Below are positions 11,831 to 25,099 of a stretch of 64,000 bases of DNA, piece by piece. How positions within the stretch are numbered: the first letter of the stretch is position 1; each line of letters opens with the position of its first letter. Under the pieces are notes generated by a model. That model was not told where the DNA came from and searched no databases. It saw only the letters and a program-made list of their open reading frames with translations. The translations under genes were made by a program, and so were the position numbers. The stretch lies in NCBI GenBank assembly GCA_030015575.1, contig CM057337.1, positions 293,966,044-294,030,043 on the forward strand, written 5' to 3'. The stretch is from Agapanthus africanus. Lineage: Eukaryota; Streptophyta; Magnoliopsida; Asparagales; Amaryllidaceae.

Positions 11831-14503
11831 AAGCCTGATGTCCACCAATGCTTCCGCTGCTCCCACTGACTATGACAACCCTCTGGCAGAGTCATATACA
11901 CGTGCACTTCTGAAGCTAGTTTAGAATGACGGTATACTCATCCTCCAGCCGGGTCTCACAGTCTGGAACAACCGCAATGGCAAGTCTGGGTAAACAAGAA
12001 CCTCCCTGCCACCGTCTTTGAGCATACCGAAGTACCTCTCGAGCGCCTGAGGTTACCCACTTTATCTGCGGAGTGGCCAATGGAATGTCAAACCAGATTG
12101 AATCTTTATGTTCTTATCAAATCTTCAGTAATCGTTTGCGGTTCTGGAATCACTTCCAGTTCTACCATACTCCCACTACTGTTTTCTGAAAAAAATTCCA
12201 TTTTTATTAAAACCCTGGCGAGTCTAGAACAATACCACTATTGATCTTCCAGATGGTAGAAAGTCAACCTTCGTCATAGCCCGGGTCAACCCACAAACAG
12301 CCATTACAGAAACGTGCCTTGAGTTATCCGGATTCTGGTTTTAAGCATAAGGCGGACAACTCCCCGTACCTTAACAATGTCAAGATATGAACTGTTCTAT
12401 ATCCAATATAGAAACAGATGCACTGATTTAATTGAACCAGATTCAAATCATGCAGCTGTCTCCAGTGCTTGTCAAGTAAATGGAAGGAGGCCGATCAACA
12501 TTACTCAACTTAGGAATGCTTCCAATTATGAGTAACCTCAAAGAGAAGCAAGTTCTCTTTATAATCACTATCAACCGAATAACATACACAAGTATCTACA
12601 TCTTCGATCACCTTGAAGAATCCCGATACTTGCAATACCTGGTTTTCTACTTTATTCTTATACCTATAACTTCTCAAAACTTGGACCCTGTGTTTCCACG
12701 AAACACCTGTCTAAGAACCAGAGAAGTCAAAGGTAAACAAAATATAGTACGAGGACCTACCCCTCTGTCCTAATGGACACTGGACAATACACAAAACTCT
12801 GTATAAGTCCGCTGAGTCTAACAACTCATTCACTGTGTGTCGTAGGTTAAAAACTGTACTATGGTTATGAAGAATTACACCGCTGTTCAACGCTCCTTAC
12901 CTAACCATCCACTGATATAGGTAAATGTCATGGACATAATTTAAAAAAGTTATATCTCACTCTATGAAAAAAGACGTACAGATATATCAATTTTAAATTG
13001 GTGCATAACAACGGATATTCAAAACCAAATATTTGCCGCCCGGCAAACAACCCAGGTGACTTCCTCAAATATCACCAATTACAACGAATTCCGATATAAT
13101 GAGGATGATCACCTAATTCCCAATAACTTACTCCCACTCATCATCTGTAAAACCATACAGATGTGAGAATCATACCTGGTAAATACATACCCTGGAGCAA
13201 GTGTCTAATCGGGAAATCGGTTTTCTTTTAACAGTAACAGTGAAACTGAAACATTGAAATGTTTCGATGGGGTATCCCGGTATTCCTAGTAATTCCTCTT
13301 CCATTATCCAGATTCACAACTATAACCGTATAATTCTTTGCCATCTTTCCAAATCCCTTTATATGTCTTTAGTCATTACCTTCTGTACACCCCTTAAGGC
13401 TAAATGGTTTTCTTCCTTCCCTACCGTTCGGCACCAGCCTATGGTTTGGAAGAAGACTATCCAATAAGCATAATGGGTGTACTGTCCTAATCCTAGGAGC
13501 ACTCGTAATGCGAGAGAAGGTGAAGATAAAAGACAACCGAATGAACCTTATTCCTATTTCTCCTGAACCCGGATCCATCCCGGAACTGGAACAAGTTCCT
13601 TTCGAGTTCGTATATAACCATACGATGGATTATCCAATAAACTTGGGATCTTCGTAGTGATACGGAGTGTCCTGGAGAAATACTAAGGTGATTTAGGATT
13701 GGCGAAGAAATCTGGGTTTGGTCGTGAATAGCAGTCGCAATTTACTTTGCCCTCTTACTAATCCCTTTCTTTGCCTTAACTTAATACCTTCTGTACACCG
13801 TTTAGGCTAATTGGTTTTCTTCATTCCTTACCGGTTGGCACCAGCCTAAGGTCTGGAAGAAGACTATCCAATTTGCGTAATAGGTGTACTATCTCCAAAA
13901 CAAAGGAGTACTCGCAACCTGAGAGAAGGTAAAAGGAAAAGACAATTGAATAGTTCTATTCGTTTTCTCCAGAACCGGAAACCATCCTCGAATTCCTTCG
14001 AGTTCGTATATAACCATACGATGGTTTTGTCCAATGGAAGTGGACGTTCGTAGTAATACGGGGTGTCCTGGAGAAAAGGGTAAAAGTAGGAGTGGCAATA
14101 AGGTTTGCAACTCTGACAATCCAAAAGCAAGTGTTTAAGAAGGTTCGGTTAATCTTGGTCACTGAGTCATAGTCTAGGGTCGGGTCAATGGTCGCTGCCA
14201 AAGAGAGAGAGAAAAGAAACACTCAGCGTCCACTCTAACCTAGATCAGAATGGTTATCACTTTATCTAATCTGGAAACCTCCCACTGTAACGTCAAATTC
14301 TTCCCCAAACCTGAAAGAAGAATTAGTCGGGATCACCCGAGGAGTAAACTAACTCAACAGTGGGAATCGGGATCCAACTCTCATCGCATGATAACGTGAC
14401 GGAATCCGCTCACGTTATCACACTCCAGAAGGTATGCGCATAACTGTAAGTTTCAGTTTCTTTAGAAACTCCCGATGTGATTTTTACCCCTAGGACCCAA
14501 ATG

Positions 14504-14697
14504 ACCTTGACACAGTCAACAAATCAAAGAGTCCTAGTCAAGTTCAACCCGTCATTATCCTGGATTACATTAAACCCACCCGTACGAGCCCTTGACACAG
14601 TCAACAAGGCCGCACGACTGTCCTAACCAATCCCATTAATATGCTACAAACAAACACTACTTAGCTACCGCACACTACGCCTTGACACAGTCAACAA
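14504..14697 (-). repeat. Three spaced CTTGAC-ACAGT-CAAC motifs in E2
   Basis: CTTGACACAGTCAACAA appears three times (about 14505, 14590, 14681). Positions are equivalent to those in E1, but the core is ACAGT in all three. Confidence 0.82.
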
Positions 14698-16190
14698 ACG
14701 CAGCACGAATACTAAGTAAAACTTGTAAGAAATGACGGAGGGCTACGTCTAGTTTTTGGCGAAAAACTTTTAACGTAATGAACTTGATATCGTTGAAGGA
14801 ACTGCATAGTTTTTTATAATAATATAGTGACGAAACCCTTTGCTAAAGAGGTCACTCCCTGTGAAGGGATCTCGGCTCTTTTCCCATAGAATGAGGTGCA
14901 GGATATTCCAACTGAATACCACGATGCAAAGCAAAAGTAATCGGCTATAGTGAAGTTATTGCCCTGACGCAAACTTTTGTCCAAGGGGTCACTCCCGGTG
15001 AAGGGATCTCGGGCCTTGCCTCGTCGACTGAGGAGCTGGATATTCATAACCGAATACCACTGTGCAAAACAAAAGAGAACGCCCTTGCAATAACAGAATT
15101 TTGAAAAAATGTTCCAACAACATCAGAATAGGTTTGTTTATCTTGCATTGATCCGAATCAACGCAGTCCCATCAATTGATCATACCAATAAAGAACGAAA
15201 ATAATGATGTACGTATATGCCATCCGCATTCGCCACTGGGTCCCGTCATCACCCGTTAGGTTACTTAACTAACGACAGAGCGGCGACTGGACTAGCACGG
15301 ATACAAAACATATACAACATCTACTAGTATATATATCAATATATAATTTTCGCTCAAGGCATGATAAAATGCAACATCACAGAAATGTACAGCATCACAA
15401 AACAATACAGATATCTGGGATCCCCGGGTTTCACAGAGCCGCTGCTGAAACTGGTCGTGTGGATAGCCTGTGCAATGAAATCCTAGACCCCTACGGGCGA
15501 GGCAAGTTACCCGCCAAAACCTGAAGCGAGGCAGCCCCTTTCAGCAACGTGAATGGACCACCCAGCACTTTACGGAATTCGGTAACTTGGGCACCCCTCC
15601 TGGGTCAACCTGTACCCCCTACGAGTGCGGCGAATAGCCCGCCAGTTCTAGAGTAAAGCCCCCTCCGTCTCAACGCCATGAGATGCGGGCTTGTTGCCCT
15701 CTAGAACCCGGCTATTCGTGCACCCCCCCGCGGGATAATCCTACTACAGAAAGTAAAAAAAAACATACAACGGGTACATCGACCTCGACCCGGTCGTGAC
15801 ACAAAAGAATAATACAAACAGGTAGTGACGGCAGTCCACATGTCGGACGCTCGCCCCACAATATCAAATGTACATATAAAACAAAACTGTACTAACATTG
15901 CATCCAGGCTATCCCCCACGACCGATCCGCAACAACACAGCACAACACAGAAAATCAACGTGAATGTCACGTTCGCAAATCCGTCTAACCGGGCTATAGC
16001 AGTTAGACAGGATTTACCGATCAAGTGACATTCACGGTCGCAGATATAATGTAAATACTGTGAACTAGCATGTTTGAAATATCCGATCGATCAAATTTTA
16101 TCAAGTGGGCCCCAAGCAGTACTGTAGCACTTACAGAAAATTTAGGCCCAAAAATAATATCCCAAAACCCTTATTTCCATGTCTAAAGCC

Positions 16191-16306
16191 CTCTGGAAAA
16201 ATTTGGCACGCTGAATTAAAAGCGCGGCGGAACCGCGGCCCAAGCATGGGTTTGGCCGCGGTTCCGCGGCGGTATGGTGAGATCTCGCGACCAAATTTTC
16301 ACAGAT
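16191..16306 (-). other. E2 leader hairpin
   Basis: Near-complementary outer arms CTCTGGAAAAATTTGG (16191-16206) and CCAAATTTTCACAGAT (16291-16306). A perfect 14-bp inner stem is formed by GCGGAACCGCGGCC (16227-16240) and GGCCGCGGTTCCGC (16254-16267). About 160 nt from the primer site, as in E1 and E3. Confidence 0.7.
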
Positions 16307-16466
16307 TGCTTATATTTCCATGCACAGTATTCTTCAACAACCTGAAAAATTTTTGGAGCCAAAAAAATTTCGACAGAAACTGTGAATTTTGAAAACGCGG
16401 GTTTTGGAATTTTGTTCGATCGAAGATGTAAACACACTAGAGCAAGCTAGGCAAGGTAAATGGCGT

Positions 16467-16479
16467 GGCTCTGATACCA
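16467..16479 (-). other. E2 primer binding site (tRNA-iMet)
   Basis: The minus strand reads TGGTATCAGAGCC directly against the LTR end at 16480. Confidence 0.92.
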
Positions 16480-18591
16480 TGTTGCGCCACGGCAGCGCCC
16501 CAGCCTACTACTGGAGGCCAAAATGCGGAATGAAATTTTTTTTTTTAACTTTAACCGGCGCTACCGCGGACAATATACCCGGATCGTTACCATTAACCTA
16601 ATCCTAGATATCAATAGAGAGGGTAGAATGCTATACCGAGCGATCCGTGTACTTCGGTCTTCGTCTCCACTCCAATCTCCCGTGGAATCTCCGTCCGTCA
16701 CCTCCTCGTCGGAAAGGGCACCACGTCGTCCATATCTTTTACGGGCTCCCGCCTCTGGACCGAAGCAACTCGGGAGCGAAGTTGGCTAGCCGACGAGTCC
16801 AAGGGTACTGTAGGTTGTAGTGTAGAACCTTTGTCTCATTGGGGTTTATGTAGTTGCCTTTGGTGATGGAGGAATGAAGAACTTTGGAGAGGAATTTTCT
16901 TTGTTGCATGAATGGAATAATGAGATAGCAAGATGAGAACAACAATAATCTCCCTCTCCCTCTCTAGTGGCCGACCTCCCATATGAATGGTGGAGGAGAG
17001 AAAAGAAAAAGCACAAGGAAGGTGAGTGTAGTAGAATGAAAATGGGTGACCATAAACATAAAGCAAGTCTCACTTCAAAGATGCAAATCAATCCCATCCT
17101 AATCCTTTCTCATTAATGCAAAACCATGATGAAGAAAGGAATGGAATCTAATGATGTTGAAGCCACACAATTACAATGGACCCCCTCCACAAATACTAAT
17201 TTGCACAATTGCAAATTAGCCCCTCCATCGGAATGTCCGGCCGCGAAAGAACAAAGGAAAACCGGCCGGAACGGAATGCAAACTGGCAACTTCAAAAAAC
17301 TGATCCCGTAATAAATTACATGAAATCCCCACTACTGCATATACATTCCCGCATTTGTATTCCCGCTGAACACAATGCAAAGTGACAAAATCTACACTAT
17401 CTAATACTAGGATCCAGCTTAAGCCAAAGCCGGCTAGCAAAATCCGTCCGATCACGATCCGTGCAATACCGCACGTATCTGATCGAACCCTGCCATATCT
17501 CCATACGGCCTCTACAGCGTTTCGCCCGAAACTTGAGTAACTGAGTGTGGTGGACTCTAAAGACTCGTCAATACTATGGCTGTGGATTTAACCACAAGCA
17601 CGTCAAAGTTATTAGCCATACGTGACGGGCTACCAGCTATTGACCAAAAGGGACGTCGATGAGCGAACTCATCCTGACACCCTACTGAACCTGTCAGTGA
17701 CAATATACGTACAGTCCGGTCCGTTCGTCTATGAGTATCGTATGGCGGGCCTAGGGGGTTGGTAAAAGTCAGACCCCCAAAAGCGGTACAAGTCGTGTCG
17801 GAGTGTAGCCCAGAACATCCTGAGATACTACTGGAATACCTACCAGTAAATCACCTGCCTCGGCCGAGGGCTTTGTGTAATGGCTCTCCTAGACACAGCG
17901 CGACCTCACCCCCAATACCGGGAGAGACGAACCCCTGCAGATCCACTCACTGCCTCCATGTGGCTCGGGACTGTACCCAACTAAAACCTGTTTGCACGAC
18001 TCCTTTGAGCCGTGGTAGGGTATTAATCAAAGCACAGTGGGAACTCACACGAGACAAATGACGATCTCAGGTCGATGAACTAACCTGTACACATGTCACC
18101 AGGGAACTGCCATCTGACGTATAGTATAATCCCAACTAGCAGGTTCCGGGCGAGTCCTGTCCGGTGTACTCATAACCCAATGAGCACCTGTATATATCTT
18201 AGGTGAACCAACTGACACCAGTTGCTTGTGAGACCGGCCACCGCCCCTCGTCGGGGTCTCGACTGTATACACTAGTCTACTAATGGAGTATCGATGCCCT
18301 GTCTCGAAACTCCCACGACTTGGGACCTTTTAAGGATGTGCTTATAGACCCCAGCTCCCACGTATATGATCGCCCTCATACTGCTGGTAGTCAAGCAAGA
18401 ATCCTAGGGGCTCTATCAACGTGTAATAGCTACTCGTAAGGTCACCTAAAGCAGTACACGATGATAAAGATAAACCAGATAACATACTATCATCTTGAGT
18501 AAGACTGTCCTACCGGGATATGTCCTCCCTCAATCATTGCAATCACGTGCCTGTGATCCAATAATTGACTCTGAGGTCACTATCTCCAACA
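16480..18591 (-). repeat. E2 5' LTR (2112 bp)
   Basis: Complete LTR. It shares every main block with the E1 and E3 LTRs, including one copy of the GATC palindrome near 17447-17489. There GTCCGATC faces GATCGAAC, which remains pairable as a G-U wobble in the minus-strand transcript. Confidence 0.9.
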
Positions 18592-19850
18592 ATACCGACG
18601 ACGGTATTTATGTTTTGTGATTTGGTGATTCGATTATCATGTATCCGTCACCTTGGATTTTGGTATTTTGGGCGACCTATTCGCATGATTTGGTCTTGAT
18701 GGCTAGGTTCCATGATTTCTGTTTTCGTGCACCATGGTTGCACCTACTGGTTATTTATATTTTGCACATAGTTATTACGCTTGAGGTATTGATTACGATT
18801 TCATGCCTATTTTATTGCGGTGATTTGATTTATGCTTCCAGCATAGTTTTCATGCACTTTCAGTGTTTTGATTTGAATTGTGCACGCTGATGCACATGGT
18901 TGTGAGCTTATATACCGCGGTATACCTGTTTTGGATTGAGCCGTATAGTGTACCGTCGATTTTGATTCTGATATTGATGTTGATTTCTTGCACTCCGTGC
19001 ATTTGATTTGGATTTTCGCGCGTGTTAAGCGCATGTTTTGAGATGCGATTTTGGTGCACAACAGATGCACAAAATGGGGATTCTTCGTGCATGTCAGATG
19101 CACCTGATTTTGCTACCAGGCACACAGGTTGCCTATGACAGATGTTTCGTGCACACCCGTTGCATCTAGACGTTGTTTCTGTGCATATGTATGGCACATA
19201 TATGGATTTTGTGCACACCAGACGCACAGGGTATTCTTATATACATTTTGAAGATTGATTTCTTACGGAGCAGTACGTTTTTATGATATTGCTATCTGTT
19301 TTCGTACTAAGCAGGACTAGTCAGAGGACGGTACCTGGATATATTTTGCATGCATTGATAGTTATCGAAGAGATTTCCAAAAGGCGGGCTATAGTCTCAG
19401 TATTTACCTACGTGTCTGATATGACACAAAACGTTTAAAACAAGGAAACCCTTCTAAATTGTTCACAAAACGGCGGAACGTACCTATTAAACAAAAGATA
19501 TATACATATATAGTTATTTTATTATAATAGACGTCCGCCACTGTGCAGTGTTATGCGCATTGTACAGCGACTTAAAAAGATTTGGCATGCATTTACTTCA
19601 GATATTTACATGTATAGATTTGATGTCTACATGTATAACTTTGATATATATATCGTATTGGTTTTGTTTTGAATTTGACATTTATGTCTTTACCATGACT
19701 CCGATGATTGCGGGATGCTTGACGGAGTTTTGTTTTCGAGTTATCTGCTCATTACTCATGCGCATGCATTGCGCTGTGATGCGTTTTATGAATTGATGAT
19801 TTCGGAACCCCGACGTCTTAGACTTTTTACTGAAATGTTTTAGTATTTGA
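18592..19850 (+). other. Noncoding tail of X with GTGCA-N7-TGCAC array
   Basis: No plausible gene. A 17-nt dyad of form GTGCA-N7-TGCAC (or close) occurs at 18727-18743, 19054-19070, 19087-19103, 19149-19165 and 19211-19227, plus a 16-nt version at 18880-18895. The recurrence of one fixed-length dyad suggests a binding-site array or a decayed satellite. Confidence 0.6.
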
Positions 19851-19899
19851 GGGGTTTAAATTTAAATTCGGAGACCGAATTTCTTTAAGGGAGTAAGAT

Positions 19900-22800
19900 T
19901 GTAAAATTTCAAAAAAATAAAATATTATTTTTGGGAATTTTTAGAATTTAATATTAATTTTAATGAATATTTTAATATTTCGGTATAATTAAAAACCGAT
20001 AAATGTGGAAAAATTTGGAAAATTATAAAAATTACTAAAAGAGAGTGTTTTATGTGAATTATGCAAATTTTAAGCTTTTATGATTATTTATATGCTAATT
20101 TAGCGCTAATCGCGATTAAAAATCGCCAATCCGATTTTTAGCATATTTGTGCAAAACATGCACCATATTTTTTTCACTTGTTACATGTTCTTATGGCTTT
20201 CCTACATGTTTTATATCATGGTTATTGATTTATTAGAGAGAATGAGAAAATAAAAGAAAAGAAAAAGGTAAAGAATAGAATAATGGGTATGGGTGAGAGA
20301 GAGAAAGGTGAGGGTGTGTTGACTTGGACATTCCTCTTCATTTAACCCATTCCTCTCCTCTCTCCTCACCTTATTGCTGCTGCTGCTGCCCTAGCCCCCC
20401 TTCTTCTCTTCAACCCTCTCAAACACCATGATAAACACCTCAAAACCCTATCCCCATTTCACAAGAAAGGTGCACAAGCCCTCTAGCTACCCAATGGACC
20501 AAGAAAAATTCGATTTTGGCACTGTAGAGGATTCTTGAGATCTAAATGAGGTAAACCCTTTCACAATTATTATAGTGTTTCAAGTGCTTTAGCCTCATTT
20601 CAAATTTAAAATCGTTTTGGCAAAGTTTGGTGAAGTTTGAAGATTTCTAGAGAGGGTTGTGGGATTCTTGAGTTGTGGTTGTGTAATTGGACTTTAAAGA
20701 TGACCTTAGACACCCTATTGTCTAAAACCCTGACCTAACAAAACCTGAAACCCAAAAATATGGAATTACGGGACTTTGATGTTGGTTTGTGACGATTTTA
20801 AGTGTGCAGGGAAATCTGGAATGAACTGGGATTTTACTGGAAAAATAAACAAGTCCAGAGACCAATTTGAGACCCTAGGAACACCCTGTAGCAAGACGGA
20901 CCCCATTAAAGCAGGCATGGCCGGCCTGGCCGGAATTTAGGGGGAGGGGATCGGCCACTTGGTGAGGGGGTGGGTCCAGGTTGCTTCAGTAGGTCATATG
21001 TACCCTATATATCACCCTAATGTTGTTTTGGAACTTGGTTTTCTCCTGAGACAAAATCTGGGAACACTTTTATAAGTTGCTGCCTTATGTTTTGCGTATG
21101 TTTGAATTCAAGTTTTGGATATTTGGTATTGTATTCGATCACTTGACGTTTGTACGTCTATATCAGGTGTTGATTGGTGGTTTTGAAGGCGTGGTCCATA
21201 GGTTCTAACCTTTAGGCTTTTAAGCGTATCATTTTGGTTTTCGTGTGTCGTTTCGTCTCCGATTTGGTTTTTTAATGCGATATGATGCGTGTGACATGTA
21301 GGTACCCCCATGATGATTCGAGACGATGAAGAAGATGTTGGCGATATCGACATCGGCAACCAAGACACAAGGTGAGTAGATTATATCTACGGGGGAAGTC
21401 GGGTGGATAGCGTATAGCACCCCCGTAGTTCGATGTTTGGAATAGTATATATATACTATATATGATAGCTTATTGTGTGTCGTGGATATTGAGATGAGAT
21501 TAGGTGTATTATGGATAGATTAGGGTTTAGAAGTAAACTAGTATAGTTCCTAGTTGCGAACCCTAGAATAGGTTTACACCCACACGCACACACATGTTTA
21601 CTTGTTATATTTAAAACTGGATAATGAGGATAGTGGATGATATTTATATAGATTGTGTCGATTTGTAACAGACATAGATCAGTACCCCAGATCATGAGAT
21701 ATGATGATAAGGATACCAGATAATTGATGAGATGAATGTGATATTGACCCGTACCCAGCTTTTGGGATGCCGTACGATGATTTACCGTACGAGCTTTATA
21801 TTGATGATAGATCCGCACTCATGACTCGAGAATGTCATATAATATTGTATCGTATGCGGTACCTTTGAGGTGGGATCACCGACTATTATATATATATATA
21901 TATCGACTCAGATTTAGATGGTTTCCATACCCCTCCCGATTGACTTGTTAGTTAGAGCTGTGGTTTTGCTAGTAGATGTTAGGCTAGGCCGATATCATAC
22001 CTATTTAAAAACTAACGAATCGGGAGTATTTTAAAAATAGGCAAAAGGATTCAACGGATATTTTCAAAAGACGCATCTTTCCTTAAAACACCGTAGCCCT
22101 TATTTTACTAGAAACCCCGATTCGTCTTATTTCAAAGGGAAAACTGTATGACTTTTTATATTGATGCAGATGCGTCACTGTAGCATTTATTAGTCGATCT
22201 CTACATACTCTTGTTATTCACATCGCATTGCATGTGCAATTGGTTATTGTTATATAAAAATTATGCTGTTAGGACACCAGCACCATTATCGATGATGCAT
22301 ATGTTCCACGTACACCTGCTTGCCGGCTCACACACTTCATTATCGATAATTGCCACGTCACTACACTGTAGTACTGTTGCATTCAGGATATGATCCCTTG
22401 CATGGTATACTTGTGTACATACCTATTGTACACCCCTACATGCATACATACATATTCGCACATACATAGATGATTCTCGCTGGATTTGGAGATTTGGGAA
22501 CCGCAAGATACTCTTTAAAACTGATTCATTTTAAAAGAGCGGTTTCCCTCAATATGTGCATATTACTATTCCATATTGCATGATATACTGATATGCTTAC
22601 AATTCTTTTACATGTCGCATACATCATGCTTTTGATTATACGCATTGAGATATGTTGTTTCCATGATATTTCTGGATTTGGGAACCGTGGATATTTCAAA
22701 AGAGAGTATGTAATCGTTTTAAAAACCCGGTTACCCTTGATATGATATTTCAGTGCGTCCACCATGTGTTTTCTCGGCGCTGAGACCGACATGTGAAACC

Positions 22801-24177
22801 CGATTCGAGGAGGCGGATGAGGCCGATTGCGAGTACACGGTGGACCCGGTATTGTTCCCTGGGGCAAGAAATGTTTTTCGTGGAGCAGACGATGAGCCTG
22901 GCTGGGTGGCTAGTACCTACCGGTGATAGTATTTGGGACCCGTCGGTTATCCGGAGGATACCGACCGGACTCATGAGATGGATATGAGGGACGACCAGGG
23001 TGTGCGGCGCCTGAGATATATGAGGATTTACGTGCCGATGCAGGGCACAGGTTTCATGATGATTTCGAGTGTCGATGCTTGACACTCAGGTTCCATAATT
23101 TTGATATGTCGCGAGCGACACACGTTGTTTCACATCCTCATACTTCCATGCATATGCTTTATGATATTTACATGCATGATGCTTTGTTGTCATTGGGTGA
23201 CACGTGGACGATTTCCACCTACATATATTGACATTGATGATATTGATCACACAGTTGGATGATACCCACATATTCATAGACTTCATGATATAGCCGACAT
23301 TGATCAAACATCATATTTATGATATGTTATTACCTGAGGCACTGGCATGAGCACTTGGCACTACACTCATGTATAGATGTTACATTGCCACCTTATCATG
23401 CTTCAGACTTATTCATTTGAGGTTTATATATATATATCTGATCGTATTGACCTAGGATTGTGTCATACATATGATTTCTGCTCTGTGATGTTTTCTATTC
23501 ACGAGTTGGCAGCTCACCCCCGTTGTGTCACAGTTCTTGCAGGTTTTGCCGTACAGGTTCCATTGCGGCTTTTCTGGCACACCGCTTCCTTTCTGGGTGA
23601 TTGCATTGGTTGGTGGGTTCTTTTGCATCAGAGCCACCATTGTATTTGTATTATTCTGTTGTATCCAGTAATTCCATCAACCAAACTTGTATATTGTTTC
23701 AGACTTAGAAAACCAGTTATGTATTATTTCGACCTTAGAGTCGCGCGTTGTAGTATTATGGTTTTCAAGCTGATTTGAGTTTTCTCTTGAGTTTTGATCC
23801 TCGCCCTTTGGCGTTGTATATTATATAGCTTGCGTGGTTGTGACCGTCGATTGAGGAAGAGCTAGCTCCCGCTTGGGGATGCCTTTTATTATTGTGTATA
23901 TATTATTCATGTTGTACCCTGTTCGGGGGCATTATTTACAAAGGAAACACTGCCGAAATTTTCAGAAAGGAATATAGATTTTAAAAATGCTTATTCGGCT
24001 TACTTATTTAAAAACCTCACTTTTAAACATGTTTTCTTACTTCCTAAAAACTAGTTTCTTAATTTAATCCTTAAAATGGTTTTGGATTTCTAGGTTTTTG
24101 GCTTACTTGAATTAGATGAGGTCCTATAGACTTCATATGATTCAAGGTCCAGTCACGCGCTCTTTCGGGTCATGACA
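19900..24177 (+). repeat. Element X 3' LTR (4278 bp)
   Basis: Starts TGTAAAATTTC after the purine tract and ends GGGTCATGACA. Blocks shared with the Y LTR include GGTGAGTAGA plus a palindrome (21371-21390), the CACGGTGGACCC...CCGGAGGATACCGACCG segment (about 22835-22970), GAGCTAGCTCCCGCTTGGGGATGCC (about 23859) and the 3' end. The LTRs are highly diverged, so X and Y are separate insertions. It also has a short (AT)n tract at 21884-21903 and a GCT run near 20372-20387. Confidence 0.75.
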
Positions 24178-24239
24178 CAAAAATACACCCTCCCTCAAAC
24201 AGGAGTTAAACAATACGAAGCATTTTAAGAGGGGGTGAG

Positions 24240-25099
24240 TCATTGGGTCAAAGTAAGACTTTACAAAGACCAAAAGTTAATACCAAACATTAAAAGATTT
24301 TATCAGTAAAGCGTATAGGTTGGTGGAAGAATGTGTTGTATTGAGTCAGGAAACAGTGGGGAAGGGATAAGAGGTGGTCTGGAAATGGTTTGAATTTTAA
24401 ATTAGAAAAAAGAAAGAATGATGATGAATGTGAATGATTAAGAAGAAGGAATGGTGGCGGTTCAACTTCTATAACTGGAGGTTGATCAATCATAAAATCC
24501 GTATTGTTTAAAAATTAAAGTTCATCAGCAAAAAGTTCTTCAAAACTTTTATCAATGGTGTGATCGAACATTTTGCTGTTAAAAAGTTTTGTGCCAGATT
24601 TTACCATACTTGATTTGTCAAAATATGTGGAGGTGAAAAACTCATCTACCTCATTTTCAAAAATATCCAAATCAAGTTAGCTTTCTGGGCTTATCAAACT
24701 TGTACTAACGGATTGTGATTCATCAAAACTCACAATCATTTCTGGAACAGAAGAAGAACCAGAGAGAGTGGAAGATGAAATGGGTAAATGTATCGATGTG
24801 TCGAGTGTCGCTAAACCAGATGTGGGAGATGAAGGCTGAATTTTGGTCTGATCTTCGGGTATACAAATATCAACAACTTCAAGACGTATTTGGGGTTCGG
24901 GAAGAATTAAATGCTCAAGATGATGACCACAAGAAAGTGAAAGAATCTGATGTATTGGTGGGGCAAAATCATCCAAAATTTCGGGTTCATCAATCAATAT
25001 ATCCCTAACGTCAATCACTTCATTCAAGTGAAGGTTAAAATTCTCAAACACCTCATGCAAAGAATGGTTTTCAATCAATTTTGGTTCAAGAGTGGAAGT
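24240..25099 (-). pseudogene. Element B ORF, C-terminal part
   Basis: Minus-strand coding continues here after the E3 insertion: an acidic, Ser/Pro-rich stretch (25099-24677, including IDEPEILDDFAPP), a stop, an acidic segment, another stop, then a tail containing VEPPPFLLLNHSHS and FFHQPIRFTDK (about 24455-24310) and FGLCKV past one further stop. The tail closely matches the C-terminus of the ORF in A (46300-46560). No known domain was recognised. The shared tail in two otherwise dissimilar elements suggests a selected or recently exchanged module. Confidence 0.65.

Larger units (their letters stand above)
11831..16466 (-). other. E2 internal region without recognisable coding
   Basis: Collinear with E1 1901-6669: ~405-bp tandem duplication (13379-14190), three TTGAC motifs with ACAGT core (14504-14697), 137-bp duplication (14850-15080) and leader hairpin (16191-16306). 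No convincing protein domain. Confidence 0.6.
8935..18591 (-). mobile_element. Ty1/copia LTR retrotransposon E2
   Basis: On the minus strand: 5' LTR 16480-18591 (2112 bp), tRNA-iMet primer site, internal region 10763-16479, then 3' LTR 8935-10762, which lacks its last ~285 bp because E1 interrupts it. LTRs differ by a few percent by eye, so E2 is older than E1, in line with the nesting. YLDD (11688-11699) and an RNase H tail identify copia. No long ORF remains. The outer right boundary at 18591 abuts ATACC, the likely target duplication; its partner is beyond the window. Confidence 0.88.
18592..24177 (+). mobile_element. Element X: 3' part of a Ty3/gypsy-type LTR element
   Basis: A noncoding stretch (18592-19850) leads to a purine-rich tract with the block AATTCGG(A/G)GACCGAATTTC, then an LTR (19900-24177). 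The same block precedes the LTR of Y (59668-59702), whose pol is gypsy chromovirus-type, so X belongs to the same LTR family. X is cut on the left by E2. No pol remnant is recognisable, so either the tail is long and noncoding or X is a deletion derivative. Its end at 24177 abuts B, which suggests X inserted into B. Confidence 0.65.

Noticed and set aside
18850-19227. 125-codon minus-strand ORF rich in Cys and Thr
   Set aside because: Explained by the repeated GTGCA dyads; no homology or codon structure seen.
21884-21903. Short (AT)n tract
   Set aside because: Ordinary microsatellite within the X LTR.
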